Under the pieces are notes generated by a model that worked only from the letters and a program-made list of their open reading frames with translations, ran no database searches and was not told the origin of the DNA. 64,000 bases of DNA from assembly GCA_010672165.1 (NCBI GenBank), contig JAAHHN010000006.1, positions 1-64,000 on the forward strand, written 5' to 3'. Positions 1 to 7,323 of the stretch are shown here, piece by piece. The position numbers and the translations under genes are program-made. This stretch comes from Spirulina sp. SIO3F2 (lineage in GTDB: Bacteria; Cyanobacteriota; Cyanobacteriia; Cyanobacteriales; Spirulinaceae). Numbering within the stretch: position 1 is the first letter of the stretch; every line of letters starts with the position of its first letter.

Positions 1-165
1 TTCGGGCAGGGTGGAAACGGTGCTAAAGGGGGGTAGCAACAGAATTGGGAGGCCGCTGCCGAGGGTTTCATAGGTGATTTGCAGGGTTTGGCCTTGCCAT
101 TGCCAGGTGTAGTGGTGAGTGGAGTTGGTTGGACTGGTGGTTAGGGTTGGCTGGGGTTGGTTCAT
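1..165 (-). CDS. Alpha/beta hydrolase, N-terminal part (cut by window edge)
   Basis: The reverse strand from the ATG at 165 reads 55 codons without a stop to the window edge. The peptide has a polar Thr/Ser-rich start, then a TWQWQGQTL strand and an ETLGSGLPILLLPPFSTVS stretch. This is the usual first two beta strands and oxyanion-hole region of alpha/beta hydrolases related to haloalkane dehalogenases and esterases. The catalytic nucleophile elbow lies outside the window, so the substrate cannot be inferred. Family assignment rests on this short N-terminus only. Confidence 0.6.
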   Translation of the reverse strand, partial: MNQPQPTLTTSPTNSTHHYTWQWQGQTLQITYETLGSGLPILLLPPFSTVSTLPE

Positions 166-212
166 GTGCTGATGAGGGAATGCCACTACTGCTATTGCTT
201 TAAAGATACCCG

Positions 213-623
213 TCACGGTCGGAGTATGAAGGCTTGGCAGTGCAGGGGTTTGTAGAGACTAAAGTCGCGGTGATCGAGAGTCAGAATCGTTTCAAGACCA
301 TAGCGTTCAGCAACTGCCATGACCGAGGCATCAACAAAGTCAATGCGGCTATCTTGATACTGCTTCAGGATTGCAGCGGTACGGGCTAGGTCTGGCGGTA
401 GTAAGCCGATGAGCTGAAAACGGCTCACGGGTAAAGATTCTAGAAATTTGATCAGTGCGGTGGTGCCAGCGTCGCGATCGAGAAGATAACCAACTTCTGC
501 CAGGACGGTTTGGGGAAGCAAGATTTGTCGCTGGCCTGCATAGATGGCTTTGACGGCACTGTGTTGGTCATCGCGCTGGTTCACCAGTGCAACCACAAAA
601 CCCGTATCCGCAATGGTGGTCAT
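213..623 (-). CDS. PIN-domain ribonuclease toxin, VapC-like
   Basis: A 136-residue protein. It starts MTTIADTGFVVALVNQRD, which places the first conserved acidic residue (Asp6) as in PIN domains. A conserved Glu lies in QTVLAEVGYLLDR and the second Asp cluster is in DFVDASVMAVAERYG, followed by LTLDHRDF near the C-terminus. These are the Mg-binding residues of the PIN nuclease fold, and VapC-type toxins cleave tRNA or rRNA. The start overlaps the stop of the upstream 88-residue gene by 4 bp (ATGA), the usual antitoxin-toxin coupling. The target RNA is unknown. Confidence 0.8.
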   Translation of the reverse strand: MTTIADTGFVVALVNQRDDQHSAVKAIYAGQRQILLPQTVLAEVGYLLDRDAGTTALIKFLESLPVSRFQLIGLLPPDLARTAAILKQYQDSRIDFVDASVMAVAERYGLETILTLDHRDFSLYKPLHCQAFILRP

Positions 624-886
624 GGTTTAGTTGTCCATCCAGACTGGGGCTGAATCTCTGTGGCCAGGATGTCTTCGGCGTTGGTGGCTAGATCCAGGGA
701 ACCGGAGTAGAGTCCGACAATGGGGTCATCTTCGATGCTGAGGGGTTCTTGGTCTTGAAGCTGGAAATATTGAAGCACAGCTTCATCAAGCAGTGTTTCG
801 AGATTTTTTTGCTGCTGGTTGGCGAGGGTGAGTAGTTTGGCGAGGGTGTCAGGGTTGGGTTTCCAGTTGAGGGTGATGTCGAGCAT
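620..886 (-). CDS. Probable antitoxin of the PIN-domain toxin
   Basis: An 88-residue acidic protein directly upstream of, and overlapping by 4 bp, the PIN-domain toxin gene. The N-terminus (MLDITLNWKPNPDTLAKL) is followed by a helical segment (ETLLDEAVLQYFQLQ) and an acidic tail (LSIEDDPIVGLYSGS) of the kind seen in small cyanobacterial antitoxins that wrap around a PIN toxin. No clear ribbon-helix-helix or AbrB motif is visible, so the antitoxin role is inferred from position, size and coupling. It probably represses its own promoter in complex with the toxin. Confidence 0.6.
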   Translation of the reverse strand: MLDITLNWKPNPDTLAKLLTLANQQQKNLETLLDEAVLQYFQLQDQEPLSIEDDPIVGLYSGSLDLATNAEDILATEIQPQSGWTTKP

Positions 887-928
887 GATGGGCTTGCCTA
901 GGTCTCTTTAATTAAGAGTAGTAGTTTG

Positions 929-1006
929 AGTAGGGTGTGTTAGCAGGGAAGCAATCTATCAACAAAAAAATGGTTTTCGCTCCTGCGTAACGCACCAAAA
1001 CCCACC
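929..1006. repeat. Dispersed palindrome of GTGCGTTA type
   Basis: The left arm (AGGGTGTGTTAGCAG) and right arm (CTGCGTAACGCACC) are imperfect inverted repeats, about 45 bases apart. GGTGCGTTA...TAACGCACC palindromes are common interspersed elements in cyanobacterial chromosomes. It lies between the antitoxin gene and the insertion sequence and contains no gene. Confidence 0.45.
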
Positions 1007-1057
1007 GACAATTTCAAGCCAAGCATCAATTCGTTCAGCAATACTACTACTGATGTT

Positions 1058-2233
1058 CTCAGTACAGGACAAAAAGCTTGAAAAGGAGAGTGAGAGAGGG
1101 TTTGATAGAAATCACCACAAAATCCACGAACCCTCATGGAAAAGATTAGCCAACTCCAAGAAAAATTGCGACCCCACCTTGGCTGGCATGGGGCAAGACT
1201 GACGTTCGTTGTGATGTTCATGGTGGCACTGTTCAGAGCCAAAACTGTGAATCTCACTGAACTCGCCACAGTCTGGGGTGGAAGAGCGCAAGAAGCCTCG
1301 AATTACAAAAGGATGCAGCGATTCTTTCGGTCATTTGAAGTAGAGATGGCCGAGGTTGCAAAGATGGTGATGAGCATTGCTGGCATCCCACAGCCGTGGG
1401 TCTTGAGCATCGACCGTACAAACTGGTCATTTGGTCAGACCCATTTCAATATCTTGATGCTGTGTGTGGTGCATGAAGGCATCGGCTATCCATTGATGTG
1501 GACAATGCTCGACAAGAAGAAGGGCAACAGCAACTGTTCTGAGCGGATGGATTTACTCGACCGCGTTGAGGCTCTATTTCCTCAGGGGTCAATTGCTTAC
1601 CTGACCGGAGATCGAGAGTTTATCGGCAAGCCTTGGCTGTCCTACCTGATGGTGGATGAGCCGATGCCGTTCCGTCTGCGCATTCGTCAGACCGATAAAA
1701 TCTGTGGGGGCAAGGGACAACCCGCGATTGCTGGGTCTCACCTATTTCGGTCTCTCGGAATTGGTCAGACTCGTATCCTACCCGGACGACGCTGGGTTTG
1801 GGGTCGCTGGGTTTACGTCATTGGCACTCGCCTTGAACCCAAACAGAAGAAGAGCAAGACTGACGATGATTTCCTGATTATCATTACTGACCATGCTCCC
1901 CAAACTGCCCTGGCTGATTATGGTCTTCGTTGGGGAATTGAAACCCTCTTTGGCGCACTCAAGACACGGGGCTTTGGTCTGGAATCCACACACTTCACTG
2001 ATGCTGACCGTCTCTCCAAGCTCCTGGCTCTATTGGCTCTGGCGTTTGTTTGGGCGATGAAGGCTGGCATCTGGCGACAGGCTCATCATCCCATTCGTCT
2101 GATTAAAGCTCATGGTCGTCGTGCTCGTAGTTTATTCCGTTATGGCTTTGACTTCTTGCGCCGCTTTTTCATTGATTCTCGCTCTTTTCCAGAGCCTCTC
2201 TTCAGCCCTGTACAACTTTTTTCCTGTACTTAG
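1058..2233 (+). mobile_element. Complete insertion sequence, IS4-type
   Basis: The ends are imperfect 12-bp inverted repeats, CTCAGTACAGGA at 1058-1069 and TCCTGTACTTAG at 2222-2233, with one mismatch. The single transposase gene fills the element and its TAG stop is formed by the right inverted repeat. The flanking 9-bp sequences ACTGATGTT (1049-1057) and ACTGACGTT (2234-2242) match at 8 of 9 positions and are read as a slightly diverged target duplication, the size usual for IS4-family elements. Length is about 1.18 kb. Confidence 0.75.
1136..2233 (+). CDS. Transposase, IS4 family DDE type
   Basis: A 365-residue DDE transposase. The N-terminal part has a helical DNA-binding region. The catalytic core shows the first Asp in WVLSIDRTNWSFG, the second in YLTGDREFIGKPWL and the Glu in YGLRWGIETLFGALKTRGF, which is the Y-(2)-R-(3)-E signature of the IS4 family. 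The start is the ATG at 1136, about 75 bases inside the left inverted repeat, and the stop lies within the right repeat. All three catalytic residues are present and the frame is open, so the enzyme may be active. Confidence 0.9.
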   Translation: MEKISQLQEKLRPHLGWHGARLTFVVMFMVALFRAKTVNLTELATVWGGRAQEASNYKRMQRFFRSFEVEMAEVAKMVMSIAGIPQPWVLSIDRTNWSFGQTHFNILMLCVVHEGIGYPLMWTMLDKKKGNSNCSERMDLLDRVEALFPQGSIAYLTGDREFIGKPWLSYLMVDEPMPFRLRIRQTDKICGGKGQPAIAGSHLFRSLGIGQTRILPGRRWVWGRWVYVIGTRLEPKQKKSKTDDDFLIIITDHAPQTALADYGLRWGIETLFGALKTRGFGLESTHFTDADRLSKLLALLALAFVWAMKAGIWRQAHHPIRLIKAHGRRARSLFRYGFDFLRRFFIDSRSFPEPLFSPVQLFSCT

Positions 2234-2240
2234 ACTGACG

Positions 2241-2422
2241 TTAGCCTAAGCCCAAGCGCTCGACTTTATCTAGGAGTTCATCAACCTCGGCCAAAACCTG
2301 TTCACCCTCTGCACAAGCAGCTTCCCAGCGTTGTCGCCAGAATGCTGTCCGTTCTTTGCTATGCTAGAGCGCTTCCGCAGAAAATCCACTTCAATCACAT
2401 TGGTATCACGTTTGATTGCCAT
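2241..2422 (-). pseudogene. Frameshifted short paralogue of the downstream 129-residue gene
   Basis: Reading the reverse strand from the ATG at 2422 gives MAIKRDTNVIEVDFLRKR, then the frame shifts. The next frame continues KERTAFWRQRWEAA and ends VDELLDKVERLGLG with a TAA at 2241-2243. The intact gene at 2433-2822 has the matching NVIEVNFLGKLSRKERISF and VDALLEDVEQMGLG. This is therefore a tandem, truncated and frameshifted relative of that gene's C-terminal half. The insertion sequence landed right next to its stop codon. Confidence 0.65.
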
Positions 2423-2432
2423 AACCCAACCC

Positions 2433-2822
2433 CTAACCTAAACCCATCTGTTCAACGTCTTCGAGCAAAGCATCAACTTCTCCCAAGAGTTCTCGTCCCT
2501 CAGCTTTGATTTGTTCACGTTGGGCCATTAGAAAAGAAATTCGCTCTTTTCTAGAGAGTTTGCCGAGAAAGTTAACTTCAATGACATTCGATCGCCCTTC
2601 AAGACGTTCCAATGTGTTAACGAGAATATTTTTAGTAGTCTTACGAGTTCTCGGGTTCTCTAAATTAACAGCCACAGACTCTCTAATTTCACTGACAGGA
2701 TACTGTTTGATCCCATTGTGCCGAGCAGCGTTAATATTCTGACAAATTGTTCGAGTTAGGTAGCGGCTCCAACCAAATGTATCGATCAGATCTTGCTGAG
2801 TGAGTACATTATCAATATTCAT
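2433..2822 (-). CDS. Conserved hypothetical, possible DNA-binding protein (129 aa)
   Basis: Not recognised as a named family. The N-terminal half (LTQQDLIDTFGWSRYLTRTICQ) resembles a helix-turn-helix in which DLIDTFGWS is the first helix and SRYLTRTIC the second. The C-terminal half is strongly helical and charged (MAQREQIKAEGRELLGEVDALLEDVEQ), suggesting a coiled coil or oligomerisation segment. A broken second copy of the C-terminal half lies just downstream. The start overlaps by 4 bp a short open stretch that looks like the end of a zinc-ribbon gene, so it was probably the second gene of an operon. Confidence 0.55.
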   Translation of the reverse strand: MNIDNVLTQQDLIDTFGWSRYLTRTICQNINAARHNGIKQYPVSEIRESVAVNLENPRTRKTTKNILVNTLERLEGRSNVIEVNFLGKLSRKERISFLMAQREQIKAEGRELLGEVDALLEDVEQMGLG

Positions 2823-2905
2823 GATTCCTCAAGATGAATGACGGCATCCGCTTGGCGCATGGGTTGACCACAGTAGGCACAAATTCCTTTGCGCTCATGA
2901 AACTA
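2819..2905 (-). pseudogene. Remnant of a small zinc-ribbon gene (C-terminal end only)
   Basis: The reverse strand reads HERKGICAYCGQPMRQADA, then VIHLEES and a TGA that overlaps the ATG of the 129-residue gene. A CxxC knuckle (CAYC) and the ATGA overlap suggest the end of a real upstream gene. There is an in-frame stop just before this stretch and no start codon, so only the 3' end is left. It is short, so the reading is tentative. Confidence 0.35.
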
Positions 2906-2983
2906 CACTTGAACTCCCTAACACAGTCAATGATCTGGAAGGGTCAAGCATGGTGACAAATGCAATTACTGCCAAAAGGATGT

Positions 2984-3016
2984 AGATATGATATAAAAAT
3001 GTATCATATAAGATAC
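2984..3016. promoter_or_regulatory. Overlapping inverted repeats, candidate operator/promoter
   Basis: The AT-rich stretch upstream of the ribbon-helix-helix gene contains ATGATA-N8-TATCAT and, overlapping it, GTATC-ATATAA-GATAC (3001-3016). Such nested palindromes next to a small ribbon-helix-helix gene are a typical autoregulatory operator arrangement. The TATAAAA and CATATAAGAT stretches could provide a -10 element; no convincing -35 element was fixed. Confidence 0.4.
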
Positions 3017-3098
3017 AATGAGCGAGTCCATAAAATGTGTATTGACCTTGAATGAGGTGAGAAAATAGGAGATGGTAGCTCTACAGCGGAACACTCCC

Positions 3099-3275
3099 AT
3101 GACTAAGCGATTAATGACATCTTTGCCGGATCGAACCTACGACCTACTCCAGAGTTGGGCTGAGTTTGAAGGGATGAGTCTTAGTGCATTGGTTGCTTAT
3201 TTACTCAAACGCAATGTGGACGAAGCAGAAAAAGAAGGCAAGATTGGCTCTGGGCAGCCAGGAGCAAAGCCATGA
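3099..3275 (+). CDS. Ribbon-helix-helix (CopG/Arc-like) small protein
   Basis: A 58-residue protein from the ATG at 3099: MTKRLMTSLPDRTYDLLQSW, then AEFEGMSLSALVAYLLKRNVDEA. One short beta strand followed by two helices with the G-x-S-x-S-x-L turn is the ribbon-helix-helix pattern of CopG-like repressors and antitoxins. An upstream ATG at 3072 would add nine residues, but a GGAG touches that codon with no spacing, so 3099 is preferred. The stop overlaps the next gene by 4 bp (ATGA), indicating translational coupling. It probably binds the palindromes at 2984-3016. Confidence 0.6.
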   Translation: MTKRLMTSLPDRTYDLLQSWAEFEGMSLSALVAYLLKRNVDEAEKEGKIGSGQPGAKP

Positions 3276-3850
3276 CCGATGCAATGAAGGCTCAACGAGC
3301 TGAAATTGAGTTAGGGAGACATATTCTGGAAGGATTTATGTTGCCGGATGGTTCCTACCGGATGAGCCAAACCCAAGCTGCTGAGATAGTGGGTTTGGGG
3401 CGCAAGAACGTGTCGGATTTTTTGCGCTCAAAAGCCGTCAAAACCTTACTAGGCAAGGGGTATACGGGTGAGAAAAATCCTAAGATTGAGATTGATTCGT
3501 CTAACCAAGTCCGAGGTGGCAGTCGGATTGATGGCTTGACGTTGGATGAAGTGGGAGCATATTGGATTTGGCAATGCTATCGCGGCAACAAGCAAGCTCT
3601 ATCGCTCTGTTTTGCCTTAATCACGGAGTCCTTAGAGCGTCGTTTTGATGGTGCGTTTGGTGTTGAGCGAAGTGAGTCAGCTCGGAATGAGCGCTTGCAA
3701 GCGCGGATTGAAAACTTGGAACGGGATTTACAGCAGCTCGGGGATGGGTTGGCATTTGAGGATTTGGTGTGGCAGGAACGAGATTTCTTTATGGAGGTGT
3801 TGCGTCAGCATGGAATTGATCCCTATGGGTTGCCTGATGCGGTTGGTTGA
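3272..3850 (+). CDS. Unknown protein with helix-turn-helix-like N-terminus (192 aa)
   Basis: Not assigned to a named family. The segment RMSQTQAAEIVGLGRKNVSD followed by FLRSK looks like a helix-turn-helix, with a turn at VGLGR. The middle (GLTLDEVGAYWIWQCYRGNKQA) is aromatic-rich and recalls the body of phage antirepressor-like proteins. The C-terminal third (NERLQARIENLERDLQQLGD) is a coiled coil. It is coupled by a 4-bp overlap to the ribbon-helix-helix gene. The pair could be a plasmid- or phage-derived regulator pair or a toxin-antitoxin-like unit; no nuclease motif is visible. Confidence 0.5.
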   Translation: MTDAMKAQRAEIELGRHILEGFMLPDGSYRMSQTQAAEIVGLGRKNVSDFLRSKAVKTLLGKGYTGEKNPKIEIDSSNQVRGGSRIDGLTLDEVGAYWIWQCYRGNKQALSLCFALITESLERRFDGAFGVERSESARNERLQARIENLERDLQQLGDGLAFEDLVWQERDFFMEVLRQHGIDPYGLPDAVG

Positions 3851-4272
3851 TATTTTTCTCAGCTTCTGGAGGGTGGGTCTAGCTTTTCAGGTATGGCTTC
3901 ACTAGAGCGGGGGAGAAAGTTATCAATCAAATAGAACAATTTCTACTCCTGTATAATGCATAAACATATATCGATAACCTCAATTCAAGAATCAGTTTGC
4001 TCACCAATACTGCGGCTGGTGTGTTACAGCGAAAACTGGTGGGCAATGCCCACCCTACTACTGGATTCACACTCATGTGTCTTCCCAAATTCTCATCTTT
4101 ACCAAGACATTGTATTGGTAATGCGATGTGATGTTGATAGATAAAGCCGATCGCTGGCATAGAGATCGATGATTTGCTATGTTAACAGTAGTCTATGTAG
4201 AACATAATCTCTACAGAGCAGCTTAATGATCCTGTCAGGTTTCTACTAACAATTAATTTCGGTCACTTTCTC
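3851..4272. other. Intergenic region before the MTase-HerA-NurA operon
   Basis: This 422-bp stretch holds no convincing gene. Its one recognisable element is the palindrome at 4038-4058. The part after 4140 is AT-rich and should contain the operon promoter. No Shine-Dalgarno sequence precedes the methyltransferase ATG. Confidence 0.5.
4038..4058. repeat. Dispersed palindrome GGTGGGCAATGCCCACC
   Basis: A perfect GGTGGGCA-TGCCCACC type palindrome followed by CTAC. The same 21-bp unit occurs at 11224-11244 and, inverted, at 34173-34193. It is a known kind of intergenic repeat in cyanobacteria. Confidence 0.7.
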
Positions 4273-5286
4273 ATGTCAATTAGAGTTACTAATGAATTTT
4301 ATAGAACAAGGTATGGAAAGCTATTGTTAGGTGACTTTCTAGATATTAGCAAACAATATCTTAATCGCTACTACAAGAATAAATTTCAGCTCATAATAAC
4401 GTCTCCTCCTTTTCCGCTAAATAATAAGAAGCGCTATGGTAATCTTCAGGGAGAGAATTATCTGACATGGTTTACAGGGCTTGCGCCTACATTTGAAAAT
4501 TTGTTGTCCGAACGAGGATCTTTAATAATTGAGATGGGGAACTCATGGGAAAAAGAGCGGCCAGTACAGTCACTGTTGCATCTTGAGTGCTTACTTGAAA
4601 TGGTGAAGCATCCAGATTGTAATCTGAGATTAGTACAAGAATTTATTGCTTATAATCCTTCCCGCCTTCCTTCTCCAGCACAATGGGTTACGGTCAATCG
4701 AATAAGAACAGTAGATAGCTATACTCATATATGGTGGATAGCTAAGCATGATTATCCAAAAGCTGATAATTCGAAGGTTTTACGTCCGTATAGTAAGGAA
4801 ATGCAAAGATTAATTCGAAGTAAAACATTTAACTCTGGCAAGCGACCATCTCAGCATGATATTAATCCCATTGCTTTTACTAGAGATAATGGAGGAAGCA
4901 TATCTCATAATCTATTTGAATTTGAACCAATCGATTTCAAAAGAAAAGTCAGATTGCCTCACAACGTATTGAGCTTTTCAAACACAAACTCCAACGATCA
5001 CTTTTTAAGAATGTGTCGTAAGAAGGGTATCACTCCTCATCCAGCTCGTATGAATCCAGGGCTTATTAGCTTCTTCACTGAGTTTTTAACAGATGAAGGA
5101 GATTTAGTACTCGATCCATTCTCTGGTAGTAATACAACTGGGTATGTTGCTGAAAAGCTTAAGCGAAGGTGGATATCTGTGGAGATAGACGAAAAATATG
5201 CTAATGAGTCTATAATACGTTTTGGTGATCCCAAGTTAGAGTCCAAAGTAACAAAGGCTTCATTGGAGGTAGTCCATCATGATTGA
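4273..5286 (+). CDS. Site-specific DNA methyltransferase (beta class, N4-cytosine or N6-adenine)
   Basis: A 337-residue SAM-dependent DNA methyltransferase. The catalytic motif SPPF is at residues 44-47, near the N-terminus, and the SAM-binding motif DPFSGSNTTG is at 281-290, near the C-terminus, followed by the acidic strand end ISVEID. The order catalytic-then-SAM marks the beta class; SPPF is commonest in N4-cytosine enzymes, though N6-adenine is possible. The middle (about 90-270) is the probable target-recognition region. The gene overlaps the HerA gene by 8 bp, so the two are translated together. It is AT-rich and unlike the chromosome further right. The recognition site cannot be read from sequence, and no classical restriction endonuclease is adjacent. 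Confidence 0.9.
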   Translation: MSIRVTNEFYRTRYGKLLLGDFLDISKQYLNRYYKNKFQLIITSPPFPLNNKKRYGNLQGENYLTWFTGLAPTFENLLSERGSLIIEMGNSWEKERPVQSLLHLECLLEMVKHPDCNLRLVQEFIAYNPSRLPSPAQWVTVNRIRTVDSYTHIWWIAKHDYPKADNSKVLRPYSKEMQRLIRSKTFNSGKRPSQHDINPIAFTRDNGGSISHNLFEFEPIDFKRKVRLPHNVLSFSNTNSNDHFLRMCRKKGITPHPARMNPGLISFFTEFLTDEGDLVLDPFSGSNTTGYVAEKLKRRWISVEIDEKYANESIIRFGDPKLESKVTKASLEVVHHD

Positions 5287-7321
5287 AGAAAAATTACGGG
5301 AAATTATTGGTGTTGATATTTTCTCTAAAGGTCGAGACTCAAGTATATTCATTGGTCGTCCTTTCTATCTTGATTATGAGAAGGCGAGAATACTGATTTC
5401 AGATGCCTGGAAGAGCCAGGTTAAAGGAATACCTCAAGGAACATTCCTTCTGGCATTTTATGATGGAGAAGATGATGTTGATGAGGTTATTCTTTTACGT
5501 GCTCTTACTCCCTCAAGACTGCCAACAGACAATGATGTAGTCTCATCAATGATTGAGTACTATAAAGGAGGCAATGACATAAGTGGTCGAGCGGGAGATG
5601 AGAAAGAGAGCAAGCTAGATGACATCACACGTTATGAATTTAGTTTTTCTGGTTTAGAATGTAGAGTTCTAGGAGCTTTCTATAAGATCAGGAAATCCGA
5701 AGTTGTTAATGGGGAAGAAGTTTTAACGGAAAGTCTAGAATTCGGAGCGGACTTAGAAAATTTCTATTCTGCCAATAACTACAGTGTCTATAAAGCCACA
5801 GGCGAAGTTTTGAGGAAAATTGTTAACCAGAGAGACTCGGACATTATTGCTGGAAATGAGAACGAGTTCAAAATTGGTTTCGTTCGCTACAGTTCAAGTC
5901 GTCGATTTCAGTCTAAAGAGCCTCCTGTCAATGTCTTCATTAGCCCTCAAGATTTTGTAGGGAAGCGAACAGCTTTATTTGGGATGACGCGGACAGGTAA
6001 GTCCAATACGGTGAAGAAGTTAATAGAGGCAATCGCTGAAATTTCAGCAAAAGCGTCATCATTACTTTTGCCAATTAGCTCAATTGATATCGAAGATTTT
6101 ACTAAGAGTGGGACACCACAGTATCCAGTTGGTCAGATTATCTTTGATGTCAATGGGGAATACGCTAATCCCAATATGCAGGATGCTGGGACAGCAATTT
6201 ATGAGTTATATAAAGAGCGGGTCAGTAGATATAGTGTTATTGAGAAAAAAGGATTCGATGTTCTAAGAGTTAACTTCTATAAGGAAATCAAAACAGGATT
6301 TGAACTAATAAAAAACTACCTGAATAATAATAGAATATCAGGAGATTATGTTAGGAACTTTGAGGCAATTGATTTATGGTCTGCTGAAGAGATTGAGTCG
6401 ACAAAAGATTATTCAAAAAAGACTCGAATGGAAAGAGTTTATGCTGCATATATTTGCTGTTTATATAAGGCTGGCTTTCTTGTCCCCAGCAAATTCAAAA
6501 TCAAATTCCCTGGCAAAAAAGAGTTAAATAAAAATTGTGATCCGAGTAACGGGATATCACTACAGGAAGCGTCATCTTGGTTCGAGAATGTTTGGAAAGA
6601 TTACAAAACGCAGTTCTTTAAAGATTACGAGCTGGAAAAAGGTTATGAATGGGCTGATGATGATTTGAAGGCTCTTTTGATATTTCTGACAGGTTTTAAA
6701 AGTCCTGAAGAGAAAAATCCTGTTAGTGGGTATAGAAAAATTCGAGTTAGCGAGCTACATGAACTTCATGTTCATGACAGTGACAGATCTTTTGATAAGG
6801 AAATCCCTCAATCTTTAAGAAGAGGAGAGATTGTAATTGTTGACTTATCTCAAGGTTCACCTGTTGTCCAGAAAACATTCTCTGAACGGATATGTAAATC
6901 AATTTTCAATGATGCCATGAATAATTTTGTTAGTGGCAAACCAAATAATTTTATTCAGTTTTATTTTGAGGAAGCCCATAATCTTTTTCCCAAGAAGGAT
7001 GAAAAAGATTTAACCGACACATATAATAGAATCGCAAAAGAAGGAGCAAAGCTTAGCTTAGGCATGATCTACGCAACACAAGAGGTAAGCTCTATTAGCT
7101 CAAATATACTCAAGAACACACAAAATTGGTTCATTGCTCATCTTAATAATGAAGATGAATTGAAAGAACTTAGGAAGTACTATGACTTTTCTGATTTTAT
7201 TACTTCATTACTGCGGTTTAGCTCAGGCAATGACAAGGGTTTTGTAAGGATGAAAACATATAGTAATCCATTTGTCGTGCCTGTTCAAATTGATCGTTTT
7301 CTAGCAAATAGAGGTATGTAA
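5279..7321 (+). CDS. HerA-type hexameric DNA translocase/ATPase
   Basis: A 680-residue FtsK-HerA superfamily ATPase (DUF87-like). The N-terminal about 215 residues match the position of the HerA barrel domain. Walker A is GMTRTGKS at 235-242. Walker B, with the catalytic acid, is FYFEEAHNLFP around 561-571, and the sensor-like strand MIYATQEVSSIS follows. A 250-residue insert between the Walker motifs is predominantly helical. HerA forms hexameric rings that pump DNA and feed NurA nuclease. The gene overlaps the methyltransferase by 8 bp and ends two bases before the NurA gene. The complete Walker motifs argue for an active motor. Confidence 0.88.
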   Translation: MIEEKLREIIGVDIFSKGRDSSIFIGRPFYLDYEKARILISDAWKSQVKGIPQGTFLLAFYDGEDDVDEVILLRALTPSRLPTDNDVVSSMIEYYKGGNDISGRAGDEKESKLDDITRYEFSFSGLECRVLGAFYKIRKSEVVNGEEVLTESLEFGADLENFYSANNYSVYKATGEVLRKIVNQRDSDIIAGNENEFKIGFVRYSSSRRFQSKEPPVNVFISPQDFVGKRTALFGMTRTGKSNTVKKLIEAIAEISAKASSLLLPISSIDIEDFTKSGTPQYPVGQIIFDVNGEYANPNMQDAGTAIYELYKERVSRYSVIEKKGFDVLRVNFYKEIKTGFELIKNYLNNNRISGDYVRNFEAIDLWSAEEIESTKDYSKKTRMERVYAAYICCLYKAGFLVPSKFKIKFPGKKELNKNCDPSNGISLQEASSWFENVWKDYKTQFFKDYELEKGYEWADDDLKALLIFLTGFKSPEEKNPVSGYRKIRVSELHELHVHDSDRSFDKEIPQSLRRGEIVIVDLSQGSPVVQKTFSERICKSIFNDAMNNFVSGKPNNFIQFYFEEAHNLFPKKDEKDLTDTYNRIAKEGAKLSLGMIYATQEVSSISSNILKNTQNWFIAHLNNEDELKELRKYYDFSDFITSLLRFSSGNDKGFVRMKTYSNPFVVPVQIDRFLANRGM

Positions 7322-7323
7322 TA

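Noticed and set aside
940-1269. Open frame on the minus strand across the left end of the insertion sequence
   Set aside because: It overlaps the transposase gene in antisense and shows no family features; it is a shadow frame.
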